Of a stretch of 58,209 nucleotides of DNA, positions 1 through 10,536 are shown one piece after another. This DNA comes from Sulfobacillus benefaciens. Its GTDB lineage: Bacteria; Bacillota; Sulfobacillia; Sulfobacillales; Sulfobacillaceae. Every line of letters starts with the position of its first letter. Positions within the stretch are counted from its first letter, which is position 1. A model generated the notes under the pieces. That model saw only the letters and a list, made by a program, of their open reading frames with translations. It was not told the DNA's origin and did no database searches. A program made the position numbers and the translations under genes. Where the stretch lies: NCBI GenBank assembly GCA_003023695.1, contig PXYW01000014.1, forward strand, positions 1-58,209, read 5' to 3'.

Positions 1-223
1 CCATGAGCACCGCGTCGGGTGTGGAGGGGGTGTTCACGGCGATCCACGTGGTGTCCGACGCGCTCGCGTCGGCGGTGCAAAATTTGCGATTCCAATAGTG
101 CAACTGCTTGACCTTGAGCCCGCGCGGTTCACACCATTGGGGCCCGGTGAGGCCACTGGCGCGAAATTCCTGGACGCGTGCAGACCAGATCTGTTGGAGC
201 GTTTCACGTTCTGGCGTCGTCAT
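1..223 (-). mobile_element. IS66-family accessory protein (TnpA-like), 5' part of element, cut by window edge
   Basis: A leftward reading frame starts at ATG 221-223, behind an AAAGGAG ribosome site at 234-240, and runs off the window without a stop. It encodes about 74 residues. The start MTTPERETLQQIWSARV, then VQEFRASGLTGPQWC and a later LHYWNRKF, are the hallmark of the small first ORF of IS66-type elements, an N-terminal helix-turn-helix protein needed for transposition. The rest of the element (tnpB, tnpC) would lie to the left. I could not identify the terminal inverted repeat between 224 and 410, so the element's right end is unresolved. Family assignment is from recalled sequence similarity. 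Confidence 0.75.
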
Positions 224-406
224 GGGTATTTCACTCCTTTACTCAGGGTGTTAACCCGAGTATGCCGTGCCACCGCGCCGAATGGAATGTGGGTAAGATT
301 TGACGCTGAGTATGTCCTGTCCTCGTGCATCTGCCCTGGTCTCATGCGGTATGCCGGTTCATGGGGATGAAACTGGGGACAGCCCGCCACATTTGCGACG
401 CGGTCG

Positions 407-438
407 CAAAACAAAAAACCCGCAATCGCTTGCGGTGT
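407..438 (-). terminator. Rho-independent terminator of tRNA-Thr; member of a repeated pair
   Basis: Read leftward, the stem CCGCAA-GCGA-TTGCGG is followed by a run of six T. It lies just downstream of tRNA-Thr. The 32-base unit is repeated with one mismatch at 37610-37641, downstream of tRNA-Arg. A second palindrome (TTTGCGAC / GTCGCAAA) lies at about 392-410. Confidence 0.85.
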
Positions 439-449
439 CTCAAAATTTC

Positions 450-525
<76 letters not shown>

Positions 526-537
526 AATCCTTTTCCG

Positions 538-566
538 ATTATACTACCATGCCATATGAGACTCAA
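538..566 (-). promoter_or_regulatory. SigA-type promoter of tRNA-Thr
   Basis: On the minus strand, TTGAGT (561-566) and a consensus TATAAT (538-543) are separated by exactly 17 bases. The -10 box ends 13 bases before the first tRNA base. Confidence 0.8.
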
Positions 567-608
567 GAGAATTGTCGTTCTTCTCCATAACCAATTCTTG
601 TCGCTCGC

Positions 609-1880
609 TTAAAGACTAACGACCATCATATACACGCCAAACGCCATAACGATTCCTGACAACAACCATACCATATTTCGATACCATCCCCGCATCCGAA
701 AGCTGTCAGGTAATGTCTTGGACTCCAGGGCCAATAGAAATCCCAGAACAATGGGCAATAGCATCGCATTCATCACTTCAACGTCCACTGTTAACCGTAC
801 CAAGTCGACGCTGGCAATCACCAAAATAGCGCCTGCCACATGTGCTGCAGTGTAAATCGTATAAAAAAGCGGCGCCTCTCGAAACCTATGGTTTAAACTA
901 TGATTAAAACCAAACGCTTCCCCTATACCCCACGCTCCGGCCAAGGAGGCCACTAGAGCGGCCACAAATCCTGCTCCTAGTATTCCAGCACCAAAAATCA
1001 GTTTGCCGGCAGTAGATCCCATGACCGCCACTAAAGAATTGGCAATTTGGGGAATGGACTGAAGCGAGCCTATATGCGAACGCCCCAGTGTTGCAGCCGT
1101 TGTAACCACTACCGCAATCATTAAGACTTGGGTAATAATGGCACCAATTCCCGTATCGATACGAGCTAGTTTAAGGTCCTTAGCTGTCCACTGCTTGTCA
1201 ATAACCGCCCCTTGCTGGTAAAAAATCATCCAAGGCATGATGACTGCCCCTACATTGGCCGCTAGTAAAAAGACATAACTGGAGTGATTGACAGGAACGG
1301 AGGCTAAGCCGTGCATTAGCAATCCCAATCGTGGATGAGCTAGTATTGCGGTAACAACAAACGCCAACTCCAGGCTGCCCAATCCGATTCCTATCCATTC
1401 CACCCGCTGATAACGACCGGAAATTCCTATGGCCACCAAGATCACGGTGGCAAGTCCAACGCTAATCCATGATGGTACGCCCAATAAAAGGCCTACACCA
1501 GCTATTCCCGAAAATTCCGTTATCAATGCCCCAACCGACGTCAAAAACAGGGTGGAGACCGACAGCAGTGCCCAACCCCAGCCGAATCGTTCACGAATTA
1601 ATTGGCCATGGCCATGGCCTGTAATAATACCCAAACGTACGGTGATTTCCTGAATTAGATACAAAATTGGTATCAATACCAGTTGAGGCAAAATCATCGA
1701 ATATCCCCATTGGACACCAGATTGTGCGGCAGTGACTACGCTTCCGACATCAGTATCAGCCAGCATTACCATAATGCCAGGGCCAAAAAACACAGCATAA
1801 CGCATTAATAAACGGGGCCATTTATGGCTCTTTACTAGTTTTAATCCAGTCGCCCGCTCCTCCACCCAGGTTCCTCCCAC
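609..1880 (-). CDS. Nramp-family divalent metal transporter (variant metal site)
   Basis: A polytopic membrane protein of about 420 residues with roughly 11 hydrophobic segments, matching Nramp/SLC11 proton-coupled metal importers in length and pattern. The TM1 motif after GPG, normally DPGN, is DVGS here. TM6 has AVIMPWM where classical Nramp has A-x-x-MPH, so the metal-binding Met is kept but the TM1 Asn is replaced. This places it between Mn/Fe Nramps and the Nramp-related Mg transporters, and the substrate is uncertain. The frame opens at GTG 1880; a second GTG at 1865 lies 7 bases after GGGAGG and is the better start. A Fur/MntR-like box at 1888-1906 overlaps its promoter region and argues for iron or manganese control. 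Confidence 0.85.
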   Translation of the reverse strand: MGGTWVEERATGLKLVKSHKWPRLLMRYAVFFGPGIMVMLADTDVGSVVTAAQSGVQWGYSMILPQLVLIPILYLIQEITVRLGIITGHGHGQLIRERFGWGWALLSVSTLFLTSVGALITEFSGIAGVGLLLGVPSWISVGLATVILVAIGISGRYQRVEWIGIGLGSLELAFVVTAILAHPRLGLLMHGLASVPVNHSSYVFLLAANVGAVIMPWMIFYQQGAVIDKQWTAKDLKLARIDTGIGAIITQVLMIAVVVTTAATLGRSHIGSLQSIPQIANSLVAVMGSTAGKLIFGAGILGAGFVAALVASLAGAWGIGEAFGFNHSLNHRFREAPLFYTIYTAAHVAGAILVIASVDLVRLTVDVEVMNAMLLPIVLGFLLALESKTLPDSFRMRGWYRNMVWLLSGIVMAFGVYMMVVSL

Positions 1881-1887
1881 GCAGGAT

Positions 1888-1906
1888 AATGCGAATCATT
1901 CTCATT
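1888..1906. promoter_or_regulatory. Fur/MntR-like operator upstream of the Nramp gene
   Basis: The 19-base imperfect palindrome AATGCGAATCATTCTCATT has arms AATGxGAAT / ATTCxCATT. Read leftward it resembles the 7-1-7 Fur core TGATAAT-N-ATTATCA: 6 of 7 bases in one arm and 5 of 7 in the other. It lies 8 to 26 bases upstream of the outer GTG, a typical repressor position. Confidence 0.55.
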
Positions 1907-1919
1907 AATTGAGCTGAAA

Positions 1920-2907
1920 TTAAGGGGTCTTACCCCCCACTTTGTAGCCTGTCATAAATTGTTGTGTGCGTCTATAGACTAACGGCCCAGATATTATTAG
2001 CCGAATGGTCATAGGAATACCTAACGAGATGCGAATTCGCTGTGCGCAACCGCAGAATGCCATAAAGGACACCACACTCGGGTTAATCGGCCGTAGACTC
2101 CCCATACCAACAACAAAACCGCACCACTGTTGGGGTCTATACCCATTCCAAAGACCTGCCGCCCAGAAAACAATGCGGCTTTTCGGCCGTATCAACCACG
2201 CAATCGCCAACACCAAGAATATTGCCGCTAACGCCCCATTCCACATGATTGGGTGCCCATAAAGTGTCTTAGCCCACAAGTATAATGGCTGAGAGATCCA
2301 CTGCACTACTGCAGTAAGGCATCCAATCCCCAAAGTCCTGCCATTGCTCGGGCCACGTATCGGATAACCGAGCCTGGGGAACCACTTAGCCAACCGCCGC
2401 CAACAAAAATTGCCCCGAGTCCCTCACCTGCCACCCACACTACAACACCCCAAATCACCGACAACCAAATCCCCAGTCGTGGCCATGACATTGCAGGCAA
2501 TGGGGTTGATGGCCAAGATTTGGATCCCTAAACGCACCAAAAAAGATACGCCAAAGGGTTGTCCAGTAAGCAATGGTGCCAAAAACCCGCCGATAAATCC
2601 GGTGACCATAAGCGGCTGCATCTGTAAAAGTCCATCCAGAAACCACAGAACGCCTAATCCTAGTTGCAATTGTCGAGCAATAGGCCCCAAAAGGTTGGTT
2701 GGCTAAGGATCCTGGCTTACGGGTCACCAGAAAGATGATCAAAACTATCATAAACATCATCGCCTGAGCGATCGCTGCCATTAAGAGCCATCGATGAAAA
2801 ATATCGGCCACCACAATCGTCGGACTATTTTTCATAGTCAGGCATTGGTTGAGACACTCCTCGCTAGGTGCTAATCTGTTGTAGACAATCATCCGGATGC
2901 TGCCCAT
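1920..2907 (-). pseudogene. Frameshifted polytopic membrane protein gene
   Basis: Three reading frames in succession carry pieces of one membrane protein. The first has an N-terminal TM segment, WLLMAAIAQAMMFMIVLIIF, near 2760-2820. Next comes a frame at about 2440-2690 with LGVLWFLDGLLQMQP. The third, at 2306-2490, has WVAGEGLGAIF and LSGSPG, and a return to another frame at 1920-2300 carries more TM segments. LWxLDGLLQxQP and GEGxG-then-SPG patterns occur in an uncharacterised bacterial membrane-protein family. At least three frame changes are needed, so the gene is decayed unless the sequence has errors. It lies next to the Nramp gene; I see no functional link. Confidence 0.6.
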
Positions 2908-2942
2908 AGTTCCTTAGGATTGATTGGTTGTAAGAAGATCGT

Positions 2943-3659
2943 TCAGGAAGAGAGGGATCGCGAAAGGTAACCAGGATGGAGTCCCGTTTGATGAGTCAAC
3001 TCCTGAAGGGCAGAGATTGTTTTCATAGTAGCCACACCATCGACCGGTAAATGTACCATCAATTGAAACTTTTCCGTAGCGACGACCACCTGTTGATTAT
3101 AAATTCCCTCCAGGGGACCTTTATACACCTTAGCCAATCTCAAAAGACGCTGTAGTTCTACGACATCCTCGCCGATATTTCCTAACATTAAAGGACGTCG
3201 AATTCGCACAAATGGTGTAATACCTTCGATGGTCACTGGAGTCCCTACCGATACCAAAGCATAAACTTGTTCAACATCCCGGTTAAGCATCCGAAAACAG
3301 CCATGTGACGCCACCGTGCCCACCGACCAGGGTTTGTTGGTCCCGTGAATGCCATAAATACCCCAAGGTGTTGAAAGGCGCATCCAGCGAGTACCAAACC
3401 CGTCACCCCACACGGCTTTTTGTGTAATGAAAAATTCGCCCCGTGGACTCGGGGTTTCCGGTTTCCCTACTGCTACAGGATAAGTTGAGAAGAGTTTATT
3501 TCCCACATAAAGATATAGTTTACGCTGAACCACGTTGATAATGATATGGGTATGACTGGTGGCCGCCGTCAGCGGCGATCGCCGCGTTTGCAAGATTAAT
3601 AGACTTCCGGCCAGAACGACTACCAGCAACCCCATCAAAAGTCGCCGCTGGCCTTTCAT
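2943..3659 (-). CDS. L,D-transpeptidase (YkuD) with C-terminal peptidoglycan-binding domain
   Basis: A 238-residue cell-wall enzyme that would make or modify 3-3 peptidoglycan cross-links outside the membrane. Residues about 8-24 form a signal anchor. The YkuD catalytic domain spans about 38-146, with His105 in IHGTNKP and the signature SHGCFRM carrying catalytic His119 and Cys121. Residues about 155-225 form a PG_binding_1-type domain (GEDVVELQRLL...GIYNQ...VDGVATMKT). I start it at ATG 3659: this overlaps the upstream stop as ATGA and removes a 36-residue extension with no signal character. The overlap implies translational coupling to the membrane protein upstream. Confidence 0.88.
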   Translation of the reverse strand: MKGQRRLLMGLLVVVLAGSLLILQTRRSPLTAATSHTHIIINVVQRKLYLYVGNKLFSTYPVAVGKPETPSPRGEFFITQKAVWGDGFGTRWMRLSTPWGIYGIHGTNKPWSVGTVASHGCFRMLNRDVEQVYALVSVGTPVTIEGITPFVRIRRPLMLGNIGEDVVELQRLLRLAKVYKGPLEGIYNQQVVVATEKFQLMVHLPVDGVATMKTISALQELTHQTGLHPGYLSRSLSS

Positions 3660-4051
3660 GGTAAGACCACATCCCAGGACGACCATACGGTGTATGCCAA
3701 CCATAGTGCAGCCATCACTTTGGCCGTCGGAAAATCTAATAATGCTAGCACAGTTTGGGAGCCCCACCAGATGGTCATCGCCCCGGCAGGCATCGTAGCC
3801 ACCAGCAACGAGGGAATCCCGTGCACTAACAATCTAAACCGGTCCACGCGAATAATGAAACCGTTTTTCCGATAGCGGTACAACTTCCAAACTTCCATCA
3901 CCCCAAAGGCCACAATCGGCCATAAGACCATTTGCCATGCCATCCACTCGGGACGCTCATCAAGAGGCAGGTCCCGAAAACTCCATGTCAACGTGATAAG
4001 ACCCATAATCATTAGGATCGACGATCCGAGAACTACCAGACGTCTGACCAT
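3656..4051 (-). CDS. Small membrane protein, unknown function
   Basis: 131 residues with hydrophobic segments at about 5-24, 38-55, 78-98 and 107-122 and a basic stretch KLYRYRKNGFIIRVDRFR between the second and third. No family recognised. The start ATG 4051 follows an AGGGGGG ribosome site. The 3' end overlaps the L,D-transpeptidase start by 4 bases (ATGA), so the two are probably co-translated and this protein may act at the cell envelope. Confidence 0.65.
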   Translation of the reverse strand: MVRRLVVLGSSILMIMGLITLTWSFRDLPLDERPEWMAWQMVLWPIVAFGVMEVWKLYRYRKNGFIIRVDRFRLLVHGIPSLLVATMPAGAMTIWWGSQTVLALLDFPTAKVMAALWLAYTVWSSWDVVLP

Positions 4052-4168
4052 CGTTGTCCCCCCTTATTCAAGCCATATGCTTGGCCGCTAAGGATAGACC
4101 AAGGAATATCGCCGCCGTATTTTCCGTATCTATTTCCATGGGATTGTCTAAGGAGGCAGAGTTTGGGA

Positions 4169-4609
4169 ATGCGAGTTGTGACGTGGGTTACCATCATGAG
4201 TAGTGTAATATTGTCGTTGCCAATGACGTTATGGACACTAGGAATCTCATTTACCTTGATGACCGCCATCCATGTATTTGCCTTTATATTGACTGCACGG
4301 CTATTTTTTCTAGCGTCCAGCGTCATAAGTTCTCGCCATGACATGATATGGGTGGGAGGGTTTTCTGGTATCATTGGATCCCTGGTCAGTCAATTGTGGA
4401 TCCACATGCCTTTGGCAACAGTAAGCTTGGCCGCTGCATTTAGTCCCTATGGGCCACTGGGAACCGCCATGTATCGGCTTGATGTCTTTTCCCCTTGGTG
4501 GCCTTTTGTCGTCGTAGTGTGGAGCGGCGTGTTCTATGCAGGGTTAAGCTGGTTTATGCACCACTTGTTGCAGTGGCGCCGACATTCACGGGTGTTTTCC
4601 ACTCTTTAA
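4169..4609 (+). CDS. Small membrane protein, unknown function
   Basis: About 146 residues with four likely membrane segments, including TLWTLGISFTLMTAIHVFAF and WWPFVVVVWSGVFYAGLSWF. No family recognised. AAGGAGG at 4150-4156 supports either TTG 4163 (spacing 6) or ATG 4169 (spacing 12). It is divergent from the 3656-4051 gene and its stop overlaps the convergent aldolase gene by 4 bases. Confidence 0.6.
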   Translation: MRVVTWVTIMSSVILSLPMTLWTLGISFTLMTAIHVFAFILTARLFFLASSVISSRHDMIWVGGFSGIIGSLVSQLWIHMPLATVSLAAAFSPYGPLGTAMYRLDVFSPWWPFVVVVWSGVFYAGLSWFMHHLLQWRRHSRVFSTL

Positions 4610-5238
4610 GGTTTTTGTCCATAGTCCTTGAATTGGGCGCGGATCCGCTCCAGTTCCTCATGAGTAAGCACATCCGGCTCCCCTATTTGCAAACCAAGAA
4701 AGTATAGGTGAGCGACCCATTCAACATCTAATGCATTGCGATAAGCATCGCCAAGCGATTCCCCTACCGCTAACAATCCATGGTTTTTTAGTAAAACGGC
4801 ATTCCCTAAACCCAATGCATTAGTCGCACGATCAGCCAGTTCTTGGGTCCCATAGGTGGCATAGTCCGCCAGCGGAACCTCGTCTCCCACACGGGCTAAT
4901 TGATAATGGACCGCCTTGATAGGTCGATTAAGGGTGGAAAACATCGTCGCAAACAACGAATGAGTATGGACGATGCCCTGGACATCTGGCCGGCGCTGAT
5001 AGGTCAAGACGTGTAAAGGCACTTCGGATGATGGAATGCGATCACCAGAAATAATATTCCCCGAGGCTACATCAATCTCTACCAAATCGGTCTCCATTAA
5101 TTGGGAAAAGTCCATCCCGGACGGAGTAATCCAAAATGTACGGCCTTGTGGATCGCGCACACTAATATTGCCTGAAGTTCCTGGCGATATATTATCGGCT
5201 GCAAAGCGACGGGAAATTTCTACGAGTTGATTTCGCAC
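4606..5238 (-). CDS. Class II aldolase/adducin-family protein (FucA/AraD-like)
   Basis: 210 residues, the usual length for the zinc-dependent class II aldolase / sugar-phosphate epimerase family. Motifs: PGTSGNISVR (phosphate-binding region), SEVPLH with the catalytic Glu72, HTHS with zinc ligands His91 and His93, and KNHGLL with the third ligand His153. The start is GTG 5238, behind GAGAGGAG; the longer open frame runs back through the tRNA-Gly gene and is not real. The substrate (fuculose-phosphate, ribulose-phosphate or methylthioribulose-phosphate) cannot be told from sequence. It directly follows tRNA-Gly on the same strand. Confidence 0.85.
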   Translation of the reverse strand: MRNQLVEISRRFAADNISPGTSGNISVRDPQGRTFWITPSGMDFSQLMETDLVEIDVASGNIISGDRIPSSEVPLHVLTYQRRPDVQGIVHTHSLFATMFSTLNRPIKAVHYQLARVGDEVPLADYATYGTQELADRATNALGLGNAVLLKNHGLLAVGESLGDAYRNALDVEWVAHLYFLGLQIGEPDVLTHEELERIRAQFKDYGQKP

Positions 5239-5263
5239 GGTGACTCCTCTCGGAGGATGCGGG

Positions 5264-5339
5264 TGGAGCGGAAGACGGGATTCGAACCCGCGACCTTCGG
5301 CTTGGGAAGCCGACATTCTACCAACTGAACTACTTCCGC
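5264..5339 (-). tRNA. tRNA-Gly(CCC), CCA encoded
   Basis: 76 nt, with acceptor GCGGAAG/CTTCCGC, anticodon stem TCGGC/GCCGA around loop TTCCCAA (anticodon CCC), T-loop GGTTCGAATCC, discriminator T and encoded CCA. The aldolase start lies 26 bases downstream, so the two may share a transcript. Confidence 0.95.
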
Positions 5340-5348
5340 GCACTCTAT

Positions 5349-5377
5349 ACTCTAACACCCACAACCTTCTTGGTCAA
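5349..5377 (-). promoter_or_regulatory. Promoter of tRNA-Gly
   Basis: On the minus strand, TTGACC (5372-5377) is followed after 17 bases by TAGAGT (5349-5354), 9 bases before the tRNA. Confidence 0.6.
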
Positions 5378-5403
5378 GGTCATTTATAGGGCTTGCTGGG
5401 TTC

Positions 5404-6705
<1,302 letters not shown>

Positions 6706-8046
6706 TTAACTTGGGTAGCCCATCGCCATTGGCGCGGTGCTGAGAAATTTGCCGATTTCTTTTTTGAAAAGCAAATGGACGGTCCCTGTTGGTCCATTTC
6801 GTTGTTTAGCCACGATGAGTTCAGTGACATCGGGATTTTCGGAATCCTTTTGATAATAGTCTTCCCGGTAGAGGAAAGCCACGATATCGGCATCTTGTTC
6901 TATGGCACCTGATTCCCGCAAATCCGACAGCATGGGACGCTTGTCCGTCCGGCTTTCTACTGCCCGTGACAATTGCGACAAAGCCACTACCGGAACATCA
7001 ATTTCCCTGGCCAAGGCCTTTAAGGACCGGGAGATATCGGAAATCTCCTGCTGTCGATTTTCGGCTCGACGTCCCTGCATCAATTGCATATAGTCTACGA
7101 TAACCAGGCCAATGTCAAACTGGGCTTTTAATTGACGGGCCTTTGCCCGCAGCTCCAATGCAGAAATCCCCGGTGTGTCATCAATAAAAATGGGGGCTTC
7201 CCCTAACCTCCCCAGCGCTGTGCTGAGCGTGGCCCACATATCATCATCCAACTCGCCGGTGCGCAAGCGCTGACCAGACAACTCAGCTTCGGCACTTAAA
7301 AGTCTTAAGGCAAGCTGCTCTCGTGACATTTCTAGACTAAAAATGGCCACCGGTACTTGCTCATGGATAGCGGCATAACGGGCTAGATTTAAACAGAGCA
7401 TGGTCTTTCCCATTGAAGGCCTAGCAGCAATAATAATGAGGTCAGAATTTTGCAATCCTGCTGTCATCCGATCTAGGTCGGGAAACCCCGTTGGGAGCCC
7501 TACAAGTTTTCCTTTATTGGCATAGAGCAGCTCCAAACGGTTAAAAGTCTCCAACAAGACCTCGTGCAACCGTACAAAATCGCGTTGGCCACCCTGAGTA
7601 AGCGAAAACAGCTCCTTTTGGGCTTTGTCCAATAAGTCTCTCGGAGTAGATTCGCCTTGATAGGCCTCACTGACCAGTCGCGTGGATATGGAGATAATCC
7701 GGCGCAGTACACTAGATTCCTTAATTTGATGAGCATAATATTCGACGTGCGCTGCGGTTGGCACTAAGGAAGCCAGTTCCATGAGGTAGGGCAAACCACC
7801 CACCAGGTCGAGCTGATTTTTGGCGCGCAGTTCCTCTCCTGTCATCACGACATCCACTGGCTTTCCCTGATTAAAGAGATTAACCATGGCTTCGAAGATC
7901 TTGCGGTGATTTTCTTGGTAAAAATCGTCGGCAGTGATTGCCTCGACGGCACGTGCCACCGCATCAGGTTCTATTAGCATGGCACCGATGACCGACATCT
8001 CGGCATCAGGGCTGTGGGGTGGCATTCGGCCCAGTTCTACACTCAC
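6706..8046 (-). CDS. dnaB: Replicative DNA helicase DnaB
   Basis: 446 residues, normal length, with no intein. The N-terminal domain (PHSPDAEMSVIGAML) mediates hexamer and primase contacts. The RecA-like domain has Walker A ARPSMGKT, Walker B VIVDYMQLM and the arginine finger region ESGAIEQDADIVAFLYR. The start GTG 8046 overlaps the lonC stop by 4 bases (GTGA), so it is translationally coupled. The loader is probably the DciA-like protein at 25553-26089, since no DnaI/DnaC appears in the window. Confidence 0.97.
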   Translation of the reverse strand: MSVELGRMPPHSPDAEMSVIGAMLIEPDAVARAVEAITADDFYQENHRKIFEAMVNLFNQGKPVDVVMTGEELRAKNQLDLVGGLPYLMELASLVPTAAHVEYYAHQIKESSVLRRIISISTRLVSEAYQGESTPRDLLDKAQKELFSLTQGGQRDFVRLHEVLLETFNRLELLYANKGKLVGLPTGFPDLDRMTAGLQNSDLIIIAARPSMGKTMLCLNLARYAAIHEQVPVAIFSLEMSREQLALRLLSAEAELSGQRLRTGELDDDMWATLSTALGRLGEAPIFIDDTPGISALELRAKARQLKAQFDIGLVIVDYMQLMQGRRAENRQQEISDISRSLKALAREIDVPVVALSQLSRAVESRTDKRPMLSDLRESGAIEQDADIVAFLYREDYYQKDSENPDVTELIVAKQRNGPTGTVHLLFKKEIGKFLSTAPMAMGYPS

Positions 8047-9947
8047 TCCAACACCTCGGTCAATAAATCCTCAACAGAGGAAATCAGGCGAATTTGTGGT
8101 CCGTCTGTTACGGGGGGAACATCGGCCTGATTATCCTCAGGAATGAGTACCCACGGAATTCCAAGCTGTCGGGCTCCAAAGATTTTTTCGGGAATGCCGC
8201 CGACAGGTTTCAAACGGCCTGATAAAGAGAGTTCTCCCGTCATCGCCCGGTCTGCACGAATCGGAGTCCCCGTAAGCGCACTATAAACGGCAACAAATAT
8301 AGCAGCCCCCGCAGAAGGTCCGTCAATGTTTCCACCGCCTACAACATTCACATGAACATCATATTGGCTCAAATCGCGTCCCGTCAATCGCCGCAACACC
8401 ACTTCGGCATTAAACACCGAATCTTTGGCCATGTTGCCTGCAGTTTGGTTAAAACGCCACTTTCCATGACCACGGTCGGCCGCTGGAAATACCGCAGCCT
8501 CTATTTCCAACACCAAGCCTTGGTAGCCAGCAACCGCCAGTCCCAATGCTCGTCCTATTGTGGCTGTGCGCGACACAGGAAAATTAACCAAAGACAATCG
8601 TGACCGGCTAACCACCCGTTGCATAACATCCATGCCAATGACTTGCGGGGGGGTGCCCCGATCCAGGTATGCTACGGAATACGCATCGGCCACCAGGCTA
8701 ACCGCTTTACGGCCTTCTAACGTATACCGGGTCACTAGAGTGGTTGCTTCCGGGTCCAGCGCTACTCCAAGTCGGGAAGCCGCTCCTTCGGCGATTTGAC
8801 TCACCTCAGAAGGGGTCAGTGGCTCAAAGAATATTTCGGCACAACGCGATCTAAGGGCAGGGGAGATTTCTTCAGGACTCCTAGTGGTTGCTCCGATTAA
8901 GACGAAGTCTGCAGGGGCCCCTTCTTTGAACAGTTTATGCACATATTGCGGAACGTTCGCATCTTGGGGATCGTAGTAAGGGGAGTCGAAATTCACTCGT
9001 TTATCTTCCAGGACCTTTAATAACTTATTTTGCAGGATCGGGTCCATTTCGCCAATTTCATCAATAAACAAGACGCCACCGTGGCTTTCGGTTACTAATC
9101 CGGTCTTCGGTTCGGGTATTCCACTTTCGGCCAAATCTCGTCGGGCCCCTTGATAAATGGGATCGTGGACTGACCCTAAGAGTGGATTGGTCACTTCACG
9201 GGGATCCCAGCGCAAGGTGGTACCATCCGTTTCGACAAATGGGGCATCTTCTTTGAACGGGCTTTGCGGCAAAGCCCGCGCAACACCCAACACTAATCGC
9301 GCAACGGTAGTTTTTCCTACGCCAGGAGGACCGTATAACAGGACATGTTGGGGATACGGAGAGGCAAGTTTGGCCAACAGTCCCCATTTCGCCGGCTCCT
9401 GCCCCACAACTTCCTCAAGGGTCTCTGGCCGCATGATTTCTAAGGCAGACTGAGCGAGCCCGCCTTCGTCGAGTTTTGCCAATTTGGCAAATTTTTTTAA
9501 CGTTTCCGGCGTCTCGGGTCCTGCGTCTTCTTTAAGGATTTGGTTGCGAATATCCCGTACATACTCTTCGTGGCGCTCTTGCATCCGCTCTGCAATGCGC
9601 TTTTCCAAGTCATCTTCCAAAGAACGTCGCGCCAAAAGATCGGCCAATTCGTTTTGCAATTGGTCTAAGATCTGCGGGATTTCCTTATCCTCCGGCACAT
9701 GAACCAATGCCGGGTCTTCCAAAATCAGTTTTTGCAACGCCAGCACTCGCTCTTTTACGTCCTGCGAACGAAGAAGTTTTAATGCTTGCAGTTTTCCGGC
9801 ACGCAGGATGAGGCGTTCAGGCCCATAAATCTGCATGACAATTTCTTGCAGTGCGTCAACACGTCGTGTGAGCGTTGTCATCGACATTCGGCGTCTTCGT
9901 GGGATCGAATGTTCCTTATGACTTGCTTCATCAAGATTTTCAGCCAT
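8043..9947 (-). CDS. lonC: LonC-type ATP-dependent protease (spore-former Lon)
   Basis: 634 residues in one chain. Residues about 20-150 form a charged coiled-coil-like N-terminal part. An AAA+ module has Walker A LYGPPGVGKTT and Walker B GGVLFIDEIGEMD. The C-terminal serine protease has GPSAGAA (nucleophile Ser) and the dyad Lys in KPVGGIPEK. It lacks the classical Lon substrate-binding N-domain. Position between rplI and dnaB is where the spore_lon_C family usually sits in endospore-formers (known of the family). Start ATG 9947 follows AGGGGAG. Substrates are unknown. Confidence 0.92.
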   Translation of the reverse strand: MAENLDEASHKEHSIPRRRRMSMTTLTRRVDALQEIVMQIYGPERLILRAGKLQALKLLRSQDVKERVLALQKLILEDPALVHVPEDKEIPQILDQLQNELADLLARRSLEDDLEKRIAERMQERHEEYVRDIRNQILKEDAGPETPETLKKFAKLAKLDEGGLAQSALEIMRPETLEEVVGQEPAKWGLLAKLASPYPQHVLLYGPPGVGKTTVARLVLGVARALPQSPFKEDAPFVETDGTTLRWDPREVTNPLLGSVHDPIYQGARRDLAESGIPEPKTGLVTESHGGVLFIDEIGEMDPILQNKLLKVLEDKRVNFDSPYYDPQDANVPQYVHKLFKEGAPADFVLIGATTRSPEEISPALRSRCAEIFFEPLTPSEVSQIAEGAASRLGVALDPEATTLVTRYTLEGRKAVSLVADAYSVAYLDRGTPPQVIGMDVMQRVVSRSRLSLVNFPVSRTATIGRALGLAVAGYQGLVLEIEAAVFPAADRGHGKWRFNQTAGNMAKDSVFNAEVVLRRLTGRDLSQYDVHVNVVGGGNIDGPSAGAAIFVAVYSALTGTPIRADRAMTGELSLSGRLKPVGGIPEKIFGARQLGIPWVLIPEDNQADVPPVTDGPQIRLISSVEDLLTEVLE

Positions 9948-9980
9948 GGCTCTCCCCTCGGTTCCTCTTCAATGTACCAA

Positions 9981-10421
9981 TCATTGCGGTACAACCTGCA
10001 CGTGAATAACCGTTTCGATCCCCGGAGATAAGTGAATTTTGGCCTCCGTACTCCCGACATGCTTTAGCGGTTCCAATGCTATTTTTTTTCTATCGACGGT
10101 AAACCCTTCCCGGGCCAACGCTTGGGCGACGTCGTTATTGGTTACGGCACCGAATAAGCGACCGCCTTCGCCAACTTTAGCAGGAATACGAATTACCCGA
10201 TTCTTTAAGGCCTGCGCCAGTTGCGACATTTGTGCGCGTTCCTTCTCCTGCCTTGCCTGCTCGCGAGATTTTTTTTCTGCAATGTCACGCTCCCGAGCCG
10301 CTGTAGCTTCATTGGCTAAACCCCGCGGCATGAGATAGTTTCGTGCATATCCGTCTTTAACTTCTATTATGTCACCTTTTTTACCTGTGCCGGCAACATC
10401 TTGCAGTAAAATCACACGCAT
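9981..10421 (-). CDS. rplI: 50S ribosomal protein L9
   Basis: 146 residues. N-domain [18 protein letters not shown] and the signature [17 protein letters not shown] bind 23S rRNA. A central charged helix and the C-domain ([26 protein letters not shown]) follow. The start is ATG 10421 behind AGAGGGGGG; the 18-residue upstream extension is not conserved-looking. It is followed by lonC and dnaB on the same strand. Confidence 0.97.
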   Translation of the reverse strand: MRVILLQDVAGTGKKGDIIEVKDGYARNYLMPRGLANEATAARERDIAEKKSREQARQEKERAQMSQLAQALKNRVIRIPAKVGEGGRLFGAVTNNDVAQALAREGFTVDRKKIALEPLKHVGSTEAKIHLSPGIETVIHVQVVPQ

Positions 10422-10536
10422 GAAAAACCCCCCTCTGATCAAACCACACTCTGCCCCATTGCCAACGGCGGTCAAATAACCTGGTGGGCCGAAGGCCTAA
10501 GAGCCCAAACCGCAACGGAATAAAACGGAAAAGGTG

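Noticed and set aside
98-370. Rightward 90-codon frame as a gene
   Set aside because: It lies antisense to the IS66 accessory gene, which has a clear ribosome site and family motifs.
5239-5364. Longer N-terminus of the class II aldolase
   Set aside because: The extension is translation of the tRNA-Gly gene; a ribosome site precedes GTG 5238.
8106-8121. TGTTACGGGGGGAACA as a fourth parS site
   Set aside because: The arms are not complementary (TGTTAC against GGAACA) and it lies inside lonC without palindromic symmetry.
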